Assembly: GCA_965230755.1 (NCBI GenBank)
Contig: CBDDLT010000016.1
Span: 507,519-571,518 of the forward strand
Reading direction: 5' to 3'
DNA length: 64,000 bases
Origin: DATFJT01 sp965230755
GTDB taxonomy: Bacteria > Bacteroidota > Bacteroidia > Chitinophagales > Saprospiraceae
Every line of letters starts with the position of its first letter. Position 1 is the stretch's first letter. Positions 18,676 through 28,010 of this stretch are shown here, one piece after another. The translations under genes were made by a program, and so were the position numbers. A model generated the notes under the pieces. The model was not told the DNA's origin. It searched no databases and worked only from the letters and a program-made list of their open reading frames with translations.

Positions 18676-20103
18676 CTATTCATTCGTTAAAGTTAAAGAA
18701 TAAGCAAACTCTAGAACTGGGTCTCTTTTTTGCAACAGGTCTTCTATTGTAGGGATGATTTCATAATCTGGTCTGACTCCATGACCATCATTTTCGAACC
18801 TTAAATTCATCACCGTTCGAATAGCGGGAATCGTAACGTTTATGGCAGAATTGGGTAAGTTCAAACTCAATAAATCGTTGGCAGTAATTGCCGAAGGATT
18901 CCCTCCTGCTTCTTCGCCAATGAAAATTGCATTGGTGTAGGATTTTACAAGGCCTAGAAATTCCCCTGTTGCAGAAGCACTGGCCGCGTTCAATAGAACG
19001 ATCAACTCACCGAAGTAATGGTCTTTTTTGGGTTTCAGTTTATTTGCCGAAATGTTTTTAATGTGATAGGTTTCACCTTTCTTTACTAACGGCTGTTTTT
19101 CGAAATGTTTAAAGAAAAAATCGTGATCATAATACTCTGGGTATGGAATTTCATTTACCAGAGCAAACTCGTCCTGATAGGGATAAATGGTTTCTGAGAT
19201 CAAATAACGAAGAACGATATCTGCAGCTTCGCCGTAGCCACCACCATTTCCGCGAACATCAATGATTAGGCGCGTTACCTTCCTTCTTTTTATATCTCGA
19301 AAAGCATTTCTAACGGACAATTTAAAAGGAATCGCTTTTTCCGGCTGAAAAGATGGAATATCTAAATAGGCAATATCATCCTCTATCGAAAAAGAAATCG
19401 TTTGTTCTTTTTTAGAGTTTTCAAGATTCTTTCTCTTAGCGGTTATATATGGAGCCGTCAGACCTTTAATTTCAGTGCTTTTAATAGTTCCGTCTAAATC
19501 CCTATACTCAACATGGAAGAGCTTGGGGGTTCCCGTGTAATAGGCGTAATACCTACTAAAGGCAATGCCTAAGCCATAATATGCCATAGATGTATTAAAG
19601 CCGTCCACAGAATAGAAACCGAGCCACTTTTCGAGAAGCTTCTCCATCGGCATATCGTTAATTTTTAAGATTTCTGTCCCTACCCCAATAACTTGCTCAT
19701 CAGAAAAATCTTTGTAAATGTATGACCGGCCCTTTCTGTGATAAAGGGTAAATGGAAACCGGGGGAGTGAAGTAATGACCTTGTCCTTGTAAGATGGAGG
19801 GCAGTATATTTTTGTGTGATTATTAGCAATCAATGGCAGTAAAGGCAATAGTTTTCTGTAAAAAATCACTGACGTTGTTGCCTGGGTCAAAGAAGAATCA
19901 ATCTCAGAAAATTTTGCGTCAATTTCTTCTTTCGAATGGTAAGCATACAGCCCGGGGTGCACTTCTTCCAGATTTGCTTTTAACAGATATAAATCTTCCT
20001 TTAACAGCTCTACTGGAATCAATTCATCATAATTGTATTGAGCGATTGTCACAGAACAAGCAAGAATTAGATATAAAAGGCAAAAAGTCTTTGAAGCACT
20101 CAT
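18676..20103 (-). CDS. Exported S41 family peptidase
   Basis: A 475-residue tail-specific-protease-like protein. The N-terminal hydrophobic stretch FCLLYLILACSVTIA is a signal peptide. The C-terminal half has the S41 core: VRGNGGGYGEAADI and a nucleophile region NAASASATGEFLGLV (Ser near 375), followed by IGEEAGGNPSA. A clear PDZ domain is not seen. Members of this group in Bacteroidota are periplasmic or surface proteases of unknown substrate. It is single-gene and convergent with the pseudouridine synthase. Confidence 0.85.
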   Translation of the reverse strand: MSASKTFCLLYLILACSVTIAQYNYDELIPVELLKEDLYLLKANLEEVHPGLYAYHSKEEIDAKFSEIDSSLTQATTSVIFYRKLLPLLPLIANNHTKIYCPPSYKDKVITSLPRFPFTLYHRKGRSYIYKDFSDEQVIGVGTEILKINDMPMEKLLEKWLGFYSVDGFNTSMAYYGLGIAFSRYYAYYTGTPKLFHVEYRDLDGTIKSTEIKGLTAPYITAKRKNLENSKKEQTISFSIEDDIAYLDIPSFQPEKAIPFKLSVRNAFRDIKRRKVTRLIIDVRGNGGGYGEAADIVLRYLISETIYPYQDEFALVNEIPYPEYYDHDFFFKHFEKQPLVKKGETYHIKNISANKLKPKKDHYFGELIVLLNAASASATGEFLGLVKSYTNAIFIGEEAGGNPSAITANDLLSLNLPNSAINVTIPAIRTVMNLRFENDGHGVRPDYEIIPTIEDLLQKRDPVLEFAYSLTLTNE

Positions 20104-20247
20104 TCGTCAAGTTTTACTGATTAAATATTCAATTTGATTATCCTTTAGAAACGAAGTGAATAGGCTTCGTAAAAGAATCTATTCACAAGCACAAACAAAA
20201 GACTTAGGGCGAAATCAAGGGTCTCATATACACCAGTGAGACATATT

Positions 20248-21402
20248 TTACTGGTTTTCCCGAACCTTATTTTTGTATGCAGAGGGAGAGAATCCCGTCT
20301 CTTTCTTAAAAATACGATTGAATGAGGCTTTTGAATTGAATCCGGCGTCCAGAGCCAGAGCCAAAAGGGTATAATTATCGAATTCCCTTAGAAGCATCTT
20401 TCGCTTGACCTCTTCAACACGATAATGATTGATGAAGTCGTAAAAATTGGTGTTTAAATGGTGATTTAAAAGAGCAGAGAGCTTTCTGTCTGATGTTGGG
20501 ATCATTTCGGCCAGTGTCTTTAAATTAAGATACTCGTTTAAATAGGGTTTTTGATCCTCAAAAACTTGATAGAGCTTGTTTTTTAATTCGGATATTTCTT
20601 CTTCTGTTGCATTGGAAAGATGATGAGTAGATTCAACTTGAAATAGATTGATATTTGGTTTTCGACTCAATCCATTCTGGATAAATTCAGGAAGCAAAAC
20701 TTGTGATTGATAGACACCAAAATAAGCTAAATAGAACATTACAAAGACCAATGAAATAGTAGTGAATGAGTTGTCAAAGGAAAGATGCCCATTTGTAACT
20801 ACTGAATAGGCTTCATTGGAGAGGTGAATAATTAGGACAAGCAAAATACCAAAAAGTAAATACGAGATCCAGTCGAGATCCTTGCCGCTTAGATTGGAAA
20901 AACTGATTTTCGAAAAGCGCCTAAATCCTTGTAAAGAAAGAATAGAAGCAATAGTATAAGCTATTAAGTAAAGAGCTTGAAACTGTAGGAGAAATATGTT
21001 TTTACTAATGAATTCGATATAAGAAAACAAGTATTCGTCCCCAAGAATGGAAACCAGGAAGGGGATAGAAATGGTGATGATGTAAATGAAAGCAGGTAAA
21101 AAGTGCCATAGTCCCTGGGGTAAAACGAGTTTAGGTTTTAGATATATGGATCGTATATACAGATATAACAGTGGACCCAATAAAAAGCCAATCGAGTCGG
21201 CAAAAATAAAACCGAAACCATAAATTATTTTTATTGAATTGATTTCACCATAGGTGTACAAAATCACGATTAAAAACAAGAAAAAAATTGAACTTATCAA
21301 TTTTTTGGATAGGGTCTTTTCTTTGTGCCCAAGCAGAACACCCAGAACAATCATAGAAAGTAAAATTCCCGAGCTCAACAGAAAATTGATAAGTAATGCC
21401 AT
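20248..21402 (-). CDS. AraC family regulator with N-terminal membrane domain
   Basis: A 384-residue membrane-anchored transcription factor. The first ~220 residues carry about seven hydrophobic helices (LLINFLLSSGILLSMIVLGV, FGFIFADSIGFLLGPLLYLY and others). The last ~100 residues are an AraC/XylS DNA-binding domain ending LALDAGFNSKASFNRIFKKETGFSPSAYK, a near-perfect second-helix signature. Such proteins probably sense a signal in the membrane. No target is evident; the neighbouring metalloprotease gene is divergent and is one candidate. Confidence 0.85.
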   Translation of the reverse strand: MALLINFLLSSGILLSMIVLGVLLGHKEKTLSKKLISSIFFLFLIVILYTYGEINSIKIIYGFGFIFADSIGFLLGPLLYLYIRSIYLKPKLVLPQGLWHFLPAFIYIITISIPFLVSILGDEYLFSYIEFISKNIFLLQFQALYLIAYTIASILSLQGFRRFSKISFSNLSGKDLDWISYLLFGILLVLIIHLSNEAYSVVTNGHLSFDNSFTTISLVFVMFYLAYFGVYQSQVLLPEFIQNGLSRKPNINLFQVESTHHLSNATEEEISELKNKLYQVFEDQKPYLNEYLNLKTLAEMIPTSDRKLSALLNHHLNTNFYDFINHYRVEEVKRKMLLREFDNYTLLALALDAGFNSKASFNRIFKKETGFSPSAYKNKVRENQ

Positions 21403-21576
21403 TCAATAGTAAGTAAAAGTCAAATCTAACCAAAGTTGTGGGTCTGAAGAAAAAGAAAAAGCCAAGTTCATTGTCATTTATTTTGTGATAATGGTCATTG
21501 GGCATACGGAATTAGCAATTTTTGGTCTATTTTTTTATTTTTAGTCAATTGATTCGAATCAACCACAATCAACAGC

Positions 21577-24288
21577 ATGAGAAAGACTATACTATTAACC
21601 ATCGCATCTCTCGCTTTTTTATTTTCTTTTGGCCAAGTAGAATTATCCGTTTTTGAAGAATACAGGCCGGTAAAATCCAGCGACCAATGTTCGAAAGACG
21701 TAAAAACAGGGCTTGTATTTAATACATCTTCTGATTTATTTGAAATTTTGAAGCGGGAGAATCATGCGAAACTCGGTATTATTTTTCCTGAAGGAGAGGC
21801 AAAAACTTTGGTAATTAGTAAGCGATCTTTTGATGCCAGTGATTTTACGATCCAACTTAAATCAAAAGAAGGAAGCCGTATTTATTCTAATACTTTGAAT
21901 GGCTACCACTTTGGTGGTATGGTAGAAGGAATAAAAAACAGTGTGGTTTTTCTTTCAGTTTTCGACGGAGAGCTCAGCGCTGTTATTAGTATTCCAGGTA
22001 AAGGAAACTACAATTTAGGACTGCTCAAGGAGCCCACGGCAGACGGACTGAATTCTGTTTTTTATGCGGAAGACGATGTCTTCAACGCACCTTTAAGTGC
22101 TTGTGGCGTCACACCGGATATGATGAAAGGACAAGATGTAACCTTCGACATTAGAGAAAGTTCGAAAAACAGGGCTTCATGCAGGGTGGTGAGATTGTAT
22201 GCGGAGTTTGATTACTATACTTTGGACAATAGATTCAATGGCAATTTGAATTCTACGATAAATTATGGCGAGTTTTTACTCAATATGGTAACCGGCTTGT
22301 ATGAACTGGAGGAGATCAGAGTGAAAGTATCTGAAATGGTCATCTGGGAAACAGATGATGGATATCCATTCGAAACAGCAGGTGAAGCCTTAAGGGATTT
22401 TTCTTACCAAATGCAGAATGATTTCAATGGTGATATTGCTGCCTTAATTTCTACTCGACGTCAAGGAAATGGAGGTTTAGCATGGCTCAATGTTCTTTGC
22501 CAAAGTTATAACCCTAACTGGGACTATGGTCCAACCTCATACAGTAATGCTACAACCAGGGTCAATCAGATCCCAGCTTATAGTTGGGATGCACAGGTAG
22601 TAACCCATGAAATAGGTCATAACCTGGGGTCTCCACATACTCATGACTGTTTTTGGAATGGAGATTTTACTCCAATCGATGATTGTGCAGGAACATATGA
22701 TCAAAGCCTAAGAGGGAATTGTGATGTCGCACCACTTCCTTCGGATGGAACCATCATGAGTTATTGTCACCTAGTAGGAGGAGTGGGTATCAGTTTTATA
22801 GAAGGTTTTGGACCGCAGCCTAGACAATATATGCAGGATAGAATTGAGGCAGTGCCTTGTTTGATCGAAGAGTCTCTAGTGGAGACTGAGATGAGTGTAC
22901 CCACAGAAAGACTTTGTTTAGGAGATTCAGCCACATTGTCTTTGGATCCTGGATATCGATATCAATGGTCCACAGGCGATACCGATCCCGAAATTGTAGT
23001 CAGTTCATCTGGAACCTATAGGGTGACTGTTTATGATCAGAATGACTGCTCAGAAATTTTCCAAAGCGATGTGTTATTCTTTAGGGGTCCTAGAAACGAA
23101 TTGGTATACGCAGATACTACGGCATGTGAAGGAGATAGCATTTTGATCAGCACGGAAGATGCATTAGATCCTAATCAGTGGTCATGGCAGGATAGCACTA
23201 CAGAGGCAGTATATGTATCCCGCGTATCAGAAAACATCAAACTTATTATTACGGATAGCCTGGGTTGTTCTACAGAACTAAGTCTTCAGACGTTCTTTAG
23301 GCCACTACCCGACTTAAATCTCGTGGTATTGGACAGCTCAGGCATTTGTCCAGAAGAAATAGCTCAAGTAATTGTTGAAGGAGGAGACTCTATTTTGTTG
23401 ATTCCTAATGAACTATCGTATTCTGATAGTATTTATCAGCTTGAAGCTGGCTCCTATTTTGTCTGGACAGAAACCGATGGATGTTTTATGCAGGATAGCT
23501 TCTCGATCATTGGGCATTCCAGACCGACGGCTAGTTTGATGGAGAGTTATTGGATTTGTCCAGGAGATAGCATCGAAATCTATACGCTAGAAGATGAAAA
23601 TATGGACTGGAGCTATATCTGGAATGGTAGTGACACTAGTTTTCAATACCTGGCCAGTGTTGAGGGTGATGTAGAACTGAGGATCATCAACGAAAATAAC
23701 TGCGACACGAGTATTTCCAGCTCTATTTCTATTGTTGAAGTCCCCAACATCCGAAGTATTGAATACGAATATATCGATGGAAATAGTTATTACACGATTA
23801 GTGTGGATCACAATATGAGCAGCCACCCAATCAATTATCAATGGACTGTTGATGGTGGGATTATATTAGAATCCCGAGGGAATGCAATTGATATCGAATG
23901 GACCACGGAAGAAGATAGTAGTTGGGTATGTCTAATCTTAGAAGTAGAAGGTGAATTGATTTGTGAAACAGAGGAAATTTGCTTGAAAGTACCAACAGAA
24001 GTCATGACCAATAATCAGGAAGTATTATATAATCCATTGAATGTTGAAGTCTATCCGAACCCATTTTCTTCTTATTTTGGACTAGATATAACTGCTCTAG
24101 AGCCAGGAGAATTAAATATTCGAGTTCTCAATATTTTGGGTAGAACGGTTGTGGAGGAAAAACTAAGACTAAATGCTTTAGAAATGAGCCACTCCATATC
24201 GACAAAAAATTGGAGTTCGGGCAGTTATATATTGGAGGTCGAAATAAATAACAGAGAACAACGAAGGATTAAAGTTGTAAAGCAATAA
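21577..24288 (+). CDS. T9SS-secreted M12B-type zinc metalloprotease
   Basis: A 903-residue secreted protease. The signal peptide is MRKTILLTIASLAFLFSFGQ. A propeptide-like region (~20-200) precedes the reprolysin-type catalytic domain with zinc motif HEIGHNLGSPHTHD (~residue 343), i.e. HExxHxxGxxHxH/D, and a downstream Met-turn candidate (IMSYCH). After it come Ig-like modules (ERLCLGDSATLSLDPGYRY and similar, ~430-800). A type A T9SS sorting domain forms the end (EVYPNPFSSYFGLDI... SGSYILEVEI). It is exported across the outer membrane and probably degrades extracellular protein. A secreted glycoside-hydrolase-like gene follows after ~70 nt. Confidence 0.9.
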   Translation: MRKTILLTIASLAFLFSFGQVELSVFEEYRPVKSSDQCSKDVKTGLVFNTSSDLFEILKRENHAKLGIIFPEGEAKTLVISKRSFDASDFTIQLKSKEGSRIYSNTLNGYHFGGMVEGIKNSVVFLSVFDGELSAVISIPGKGNYNLGLLKEPTADGLNSVFYAEDDVFNAPLSACGVTPDMMKGQDVTFDIRESSKNRASCRVVRLYAEFDYYTLDNRFNGNLNSTINYGEFLLNMVTGLYELEEIRVKVSEMVIWETDDGYPFETAGEALRDFSYQMQNDFNGDIAALISTRRQGNGGLAWLNVLCQSYNPNWDYGPTSYSNATTRVNQIPAYSWDAQVVTHEIGHNLGSPHTHDCFWNGDFTPIDDCAGTYDQSLRGNCDVAPLPSDGTIMSYCHLVGGVGISFIEGFGPQPRQYMQDRIEAVPCLIEESLVETEMSVPTERLCLGDSATLSLDPGYRYQWSTGDTDPEIVVSSSGTYRVTVYDQNDCSEIFQSDVLFFRGPRNELVYADTTACEGDSILISTEDALDPNQWSWQDSTTEAVYVSRVSENIKLIITDSLGCSTELSLQTFFRPLPDLNLVVLDSSGICPEEIAQVIVEGGDSILLIPNELSYSDSIYQLEAGSYFVWTETDGCFMQDSFSIIGHSRPTASLMESYWICPGDSIEIYTLEDENMDWSYIWNGSDTSFQYLASVEGDVELRIINENNCDTSISSSISIVEVPNIRSIEYEYIDGNSYYTISVDHNMSSHPINYQWTVDGGIILESRGNAIDIEWTTEEDSSWVCLILEVEGELICETEEICLKVPTEVMTNNQEVLYNPLNVEVYPNPFSSYFGLDITALEPGELNIRVLNILGRTVVEEKLRLNALEMSHSISTKNWSSGSYILEVEINNREQRRIKVVKQ

Positions 24289-24359
24289 GTCAATTCCTGA
24301 ACGGAGGGAATGAATAAGTCTTTGAACAACTGGGTCCGAATGTTTTAACCTAATTGTGG

Positions 24360-26471
24360 ATGAAAAGATTTATTCTAATAAGCTTAATAATAACTCTGAG
24401 CTTATCGCTCAACGCTCAAGTCGAATTACAACTGGATCATCGTCATCCGAAGGAGGTAAGCAATTTAATAGGTTTCAATACAGGTTTCGACCATAGGCAT
24501 TGGGTGGAAAAAGAGAGCGCAGGAGGAGTAACGACCTATACAAACTCAATTAGAGAAGACATTTTAGCACCTATTCAAGCGATTCACCAACCGGTAATGA
24601 GATTTCCAGGGGGAGTGATAGCCAATTTCTATCATTTGTACCCAGAAGATTTTGACTGTTCTCACAGTGAGCCCTGCGTTGATGACTTTGTTCCGGGCTA
24701 CGGACTAAAGAGAAATGAAGTCATTACATTCAATAATGGTTTCGGTTCTGTTGGTGCTGAACACAATTTCGAACAAAATAATAATTTCCAATTGACGAAT
24801 AATTGGATCGTGACTTTTGCTGACCTTATCGAAAAATACCAAGAAAGTGGAGAGGAAGTAGAAATAGTTTATATGGCCAATGTGTTGAGCCACTTTAAAT
24901 TTGGCAATCAATCGGCACAGTTTAACAATGACATACCGGATCGCAATTCAACTGAATTTCAAAGGAGTTTGAGAGAGACGCAAGATGCGCTTCGATATCT
25001 GATAGATGTAAGGGGGCTTAATGTAACCAAAGTGGAAATGGGTACGGAGTTGTATTTTCAAGTTTGGAGAAATGAAAATGAAGTGAATGTTGATCGATTC
25101 ATTCAACTCATTCCGATATATAGGGATCTCTTGGACAATTTGGGTTATGATCATATTACTCTTGGTGTACCCTTCAGTCATACAGAGTCTCTTAATTCCG
25201 GAGCGGATAATTGGTCTCGCAAATTGAGTGATCGCAGCTACCATTCTAACCACCAATACGATGCCTGGATCTTGCACGATTACCAGAGAATGGTGGATCG
25301 CTGTGGAGTTGTACTGGGCAACTGTTCGAATTGCAATAACTGGGTACATGAAGAATGCACATTGTACAATGGCAACCCAAATATTTTGAACTGTGAACCG
25401 GATAATCACAGTCCATCCTCTGATGAACTGGAAAATGTATATGAAAAGAAAAATGAGTATTTCTCAGAGAGTTTTAATGGTGGACTAGCGGATGAGTACG
25501 AGGAAATCCTAGAAAAACTTAGAGGACTTTCCGGAAAATCAGAGGCTAAACTGTGGATGACGGAATGGAACCAAGTCTTTGATTCCGGATGTGATCAATG
25601 GAAAGGAATCAATAAGTTTTTTCCGAATACTTTCGCTCACGGGGTGAATATTTTCGAAATTCTTCACAGCATGTACGAAAAGAACGCTGAAATGGACAAT
25701 CAATTTATGGACATTGCAACGTTCCATACATTGAGTGCACCCAACTTTGTGTATGCTACCATCAACGCTAAGGCAGATGTAGAATTGAATGCAACCTATT
25801 ATCCTTTTTTATTGTCCTCTGTAATTCACGAACAAGGATTAAAAAAAATAGAGTGTAATCCGGATGGCAATTGGAGTGATGCTGAGATCAATGTTCATGC
25901 TTATTCAATGACGACGCCAGACTCAATCTATCACAGTTACATTTACTTTTCGAATAAGACAAACGAAGCCCAAATTGTAGATTTTGCTGCAGTGGATTTT
26001 CCAATGGAGCTTCTTGATGTCAATATGAGATACGTCAGTGCCGGAGCCCTACATAGTTCTACCAATGGCGAGTATATTTTTAATTCGAATAATGTCACGA
26101 CTACTCCGATTAATGCACAATTGGCTACAGGAGAATTCCCGGCGATAGAGCCATATAGCATCCCTTCATATTCTATGGGATATATTCATCTTAGCTATAA
26201 AAGCATGACCAGCTCTTTAGAGCCCACTCACGAATTGGCCCAAATAGAAATACGACCAAATCCGATTCCGGGAATATTACAAATCAACATGGCGGAAGCC
26301 TCTTCATCCGGAAAGATAAAACTGGTCAACGCTTTTGGGAAGACTGTTTTTGAATCGCAAATGATAGAGCAAACCAAGAACATTGATCTTTCACAACTCG
26401 TTGGTGGCACATATTTTCTTATCTACGAGAGTGAAACAAGGCGATTTGTCAGGAAGGTGGTGAAAATATGA
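24360..26471 (+). CDS. T9SS-secreted protein resembling clan GH-A glycoside hydrolases
   Basis: The start is ATG 24360 (MKRFILISLIITLSLSLNAQ signal peptide), not the TTG at 24354. The ~704-residue protein has a TIM-barrel-like layout: an early RFPGG motif (VMRFPGGVIANFYH), a candidate acid/base Glu in KVEMGTELYFQ and a candidate nucleophile Glu in KLWMTEWNQ. This spacing recalls arabinofuranosidase-like clan A enzymes (GH39/51/79), but I cannot assign a family. A cysteine-rich insert CSNCNNWVHEEC occurs near residue 320. The C-terminal ~80 residues are a type A T9SS sorting domain (EIRPNPIPGILQINM). Confidence 0.7.
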   Translation: MKRFILISLIITLSLSLNAQVELQLDHRHPKEVSNLIGFNTGFDHRHWVEKESAGGVTTYTNSIREDILAPIQAIHQPVMRFPGGVIANFYHLYPEDFDCSHSEPCVDDFVPGYGLKRNEVITFNNGFGSVGAEHNFEQNNNFQLTNNWIVTFADLIEKYQESGEEVEIVYMANVLSHFKFGNQSAQFNNDIPDRNSTEFQRSLRETQDALRYLIDVRGLNVTKVEMGTELYFQVWRNENEVNVDRFIQLIPIYRDLLDNLGYDHITLGVPFSHTESLNSGADNWSRKLSDRSYHSNHQYDAWILHDYQRMVDRCGVVLGNCSNCNNWVHEECTLYNGNPNILNCEPDNHSPSSDELENVYEKKNEYFSESFNGGLADEYEEILEKLRGLSGKSEAKLWMTEWNQVFDSGCDQWKGINKFFPNTFAHGVNIFEILHSMYEKNAEMDNQFMDIATFHTLSAPNFVYATINAKADVELNATYYPFLLSSVIHEQGLKKIECNPDGNWSDAEINVHAYSMTTPDSIYHSYIYFSNKTNEAQIVDFAAVDFPMELLDVNMRYVSAGALHSSTNGEYIFNSNNVTTTPINAQLATGEFPAIEPYSIPSYSMGYIHLSYKSMTSSLEPTHELAQIEIRPNPIPGILQINMAEASSSGKIKLVNAFGKTVFESQMIEQTKNIDLSQLVGGTYFLIYESETRRFVRKVVKI

Positions 26472-26507
26472 GAGTGAAATGTTGAGCGAAGACAAAATAA
26501 GGAGCAC

Positions 26508-26801
26508 ATGGAATACCGATTAATTGATAACGCAGAGGAAAAACAGTACGAATTTCATATCGAAAACTTGATCACAAAAATAGAGTACATCAAGGCCAAG
26601 AATAAGATATTTCTAACCCATACAGAAGTTCCAAAAAGCTTGGAAGGAAAAGGAATTGGCTCAGCCTTGGTAAAAGCGGTATTGGAAGATGTTCAACGAA
26701 ATGAGTGGACCCTTGTCCCTCTTTGTCCATTTGTTGCGGCCTATATCAAGCGCCATCCTGAATGGAGAAGTCTTGTATTGAAGGGGATTAATATATCGTA
26801 A
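26508..26801 (+). CDS. YjdJ-type small N-acetyltransferase
   Basis: A 97-residue minimal GNAT-like protein. The acetyl-CoA loop is KSLEGKGIGSALVKAVLED (compare Q/RxxGxG/A), followed by LVPLCPFVAAYIKRHPEW, the hallmark of the NATD1/YjdJ group. Substrate is unknown. It may be cotranscribed with the gene upstream (36 nt gap), though their functions look unrelated. Confidence 0.85.
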   Translation: MEYRLIDNAEEKQYEFHIENLITKIEYIKAKNKIFLTHTEVPKSLEGKGIGSALVKAVLEDVQRNEWTLVPLCPFVAAYIKRHPEWRSLVLKGINIS

Positions 26802-26852
26802 TTTTTAGTCAATTCCTGTTTGGATAATGTAATTTTAGCCACAAATACACTA

Positions 26853-26884
26853 TTTTGTACTCAAATGGTATATTTAGTACAAAA
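26853..26884. promoter_or_regulatory. Inverted repeat before the GNAT-TetR operon (candidate TetR operator)
   Basis: TTTTGTACT (26853-26861) and AGTACAAAA (26876-26884) are perfect 9-bp inverted arms separated by 14 bp and ending at the ATG of the GNAT gene. Position and symmetry suit autoregulation by the TetR protein encoded second in this operon. Confidence 0.55.
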
Positions 26885-27400
26885 ATGAATGAAATAAATT
26901 ACGGACTGGCTCAGCCGAAGGAGGCCAAACAAATATCAATTCTATATCATACCATATATATTGATACCTATGGTCTTAATGGAGTGACGGAAGAACTAAG
27001 CAATTTTAGTTTTGAGCAATTCTCTGCTCAGAATATAGTAGAGGATATAAAAAGAGATGATAGGGTATTATGGTTGGCCAGGAAAGAGGATAATCCAGTA
27101 GGGATATTGAAGGTCGAATTGGAAAAACCCTGTCCTTTACAGAACATAGTCGCCCCAGAAATCAATAAGCTATATTTATTGAGGAGGTTTTTCGGGAAAA
27201 ATATTGCTCAAAGATTATTGCTTCAAGCAGAAGAAGAGTTGAGAAAAAAAGGAGAAAAGCAAGTATGGCTTTGGGCATTATCGACTAATATGAGGGCGAT
27301 TAATTTTTACCGAAAGAACAATTATCGGGAAATTGGAAAGGCTTATTTCCAAATGGAGGTCAATCGATATGAAAACACTGTAATGCTAAAGGATTTATGA
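26885..27400 (+). CDS. GNAT family N-acetyltransferase
   Basis: The ATG at 26885 gives a ~171-residue protein; ten further codons upstream are open but cross the inverted repeat. The GNAT acetyl-CoA motif is LRRFFGKNIAQRLLLQAEEELRKKG, followed by VWLWALSTNMRAINFYRKNNYREIG, a standard motif B. Substrate is unknown. Its stop overlaps the ATG of the TetR gene by 4 nt, so it belongs to the operon with TetR and the LytS/LytTR pair. Confidence 0.85.
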   Translation: MNEINYGLAQPKEAKQISILYHTIYIDTYGLNGVTEELSNFSFEQFSAQNIVEDIKRDDRVLWLARKEDNPVGILKVELEKPCPLQNIVAPEINKLYLLRRFFGKNIAQRLLLQAEEELRKKGEKQVWLWALSTNMRAINFYRKNNYREIGKAYFQMEVNRYENTVMLKDL

Positions 27401-27999
27401 TCGATTATCATTCACTCACAGAGAAACAGAAGAAAAGGTACGAAAGGATTATTAATACTACCGAAGAGCTAATGTATCAGAAGGGCTTTTATAAATTATC
27501 CTTGACCGAATTAACGAATAAACTCCGAATAAGCAGAAGTACGATTTATGAGTATTTTGGCTCGAAGGAAGGACTGATAGAATGTGTAGTAATGAACCTA
27601 AGTACAAGGCTTAATCAGACGCTAGAAGAAATATCTCAATCTACGGATCTAAGCATTCGGGAAAAATTCATAGATCTTGCCAAAAGACAAAGTGAAAACC
27701 AAGATGCAAACTGTTTTCGACTGTTGAATGACTTAAGGATATACACACCGCATATTTATGAGGCATACGAGAAAAGTAGACGAGAAAGAGAGTCGAATGG
27801 TTATAGTTTGCTGGTAGAAGAGGGGATCCGCAAGGGGCTATTCGATCCTTCTTTCGATAAGGATTTCTTGGTTCAATTATATCTTAAGATGGGGCAATTA
27901 TCAAGTGAAACTGACATACAGGAGCAAGTGGCAATGAAAAAATCGCAGCTCATGGAAACCATTATTCGAGTATTTTTGGATGGAACTAAAAGACAGTAG
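27397..27999 (+). CDS. TetR family transcriptional regulator
   Basis: A 200-residue repressor-type protein. The N-terminal HTH (ERIINTTEELMYQKGFYKLSLTELTNKLRISRSTIYEYFGSKEGLIE) is unmistakable at residues ~14-60. The remaining helices form a ligand/dimer domain without a recognisable ligand signature. It is coupled to the GNAT gene and lies 11 nt upstream of the histidine kinase. The inverted repeat in front of the operon is its most likely target. Confidence 0.9.
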   Translation: MIDYHSLTEKQKKRYERIINTTEELMYQKGFYKLSLTELTNKLRISRSTIYEYFGSKEGLIECVVMNLSTRLNQTLEEISQSTDLSIREKFIDLAKRQSENQDANCFRLLNDLRIYTPHIYEAYEKSRRERESNGYSLLVEEGIRKGLFDPSFDKDFLVQLYLKMGQLSSETDIQEQVAMKKSQLMETIIRVFLDGTKRQ

Positions 28000-28010
28000 A
28001 AATTATAGAA

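Noticed and set aside
26480..26500. TTGAGCGAAGAC resembling the hairpin-repeat core
   Set aside because: It lacks the second half of the core and has no paired arms.
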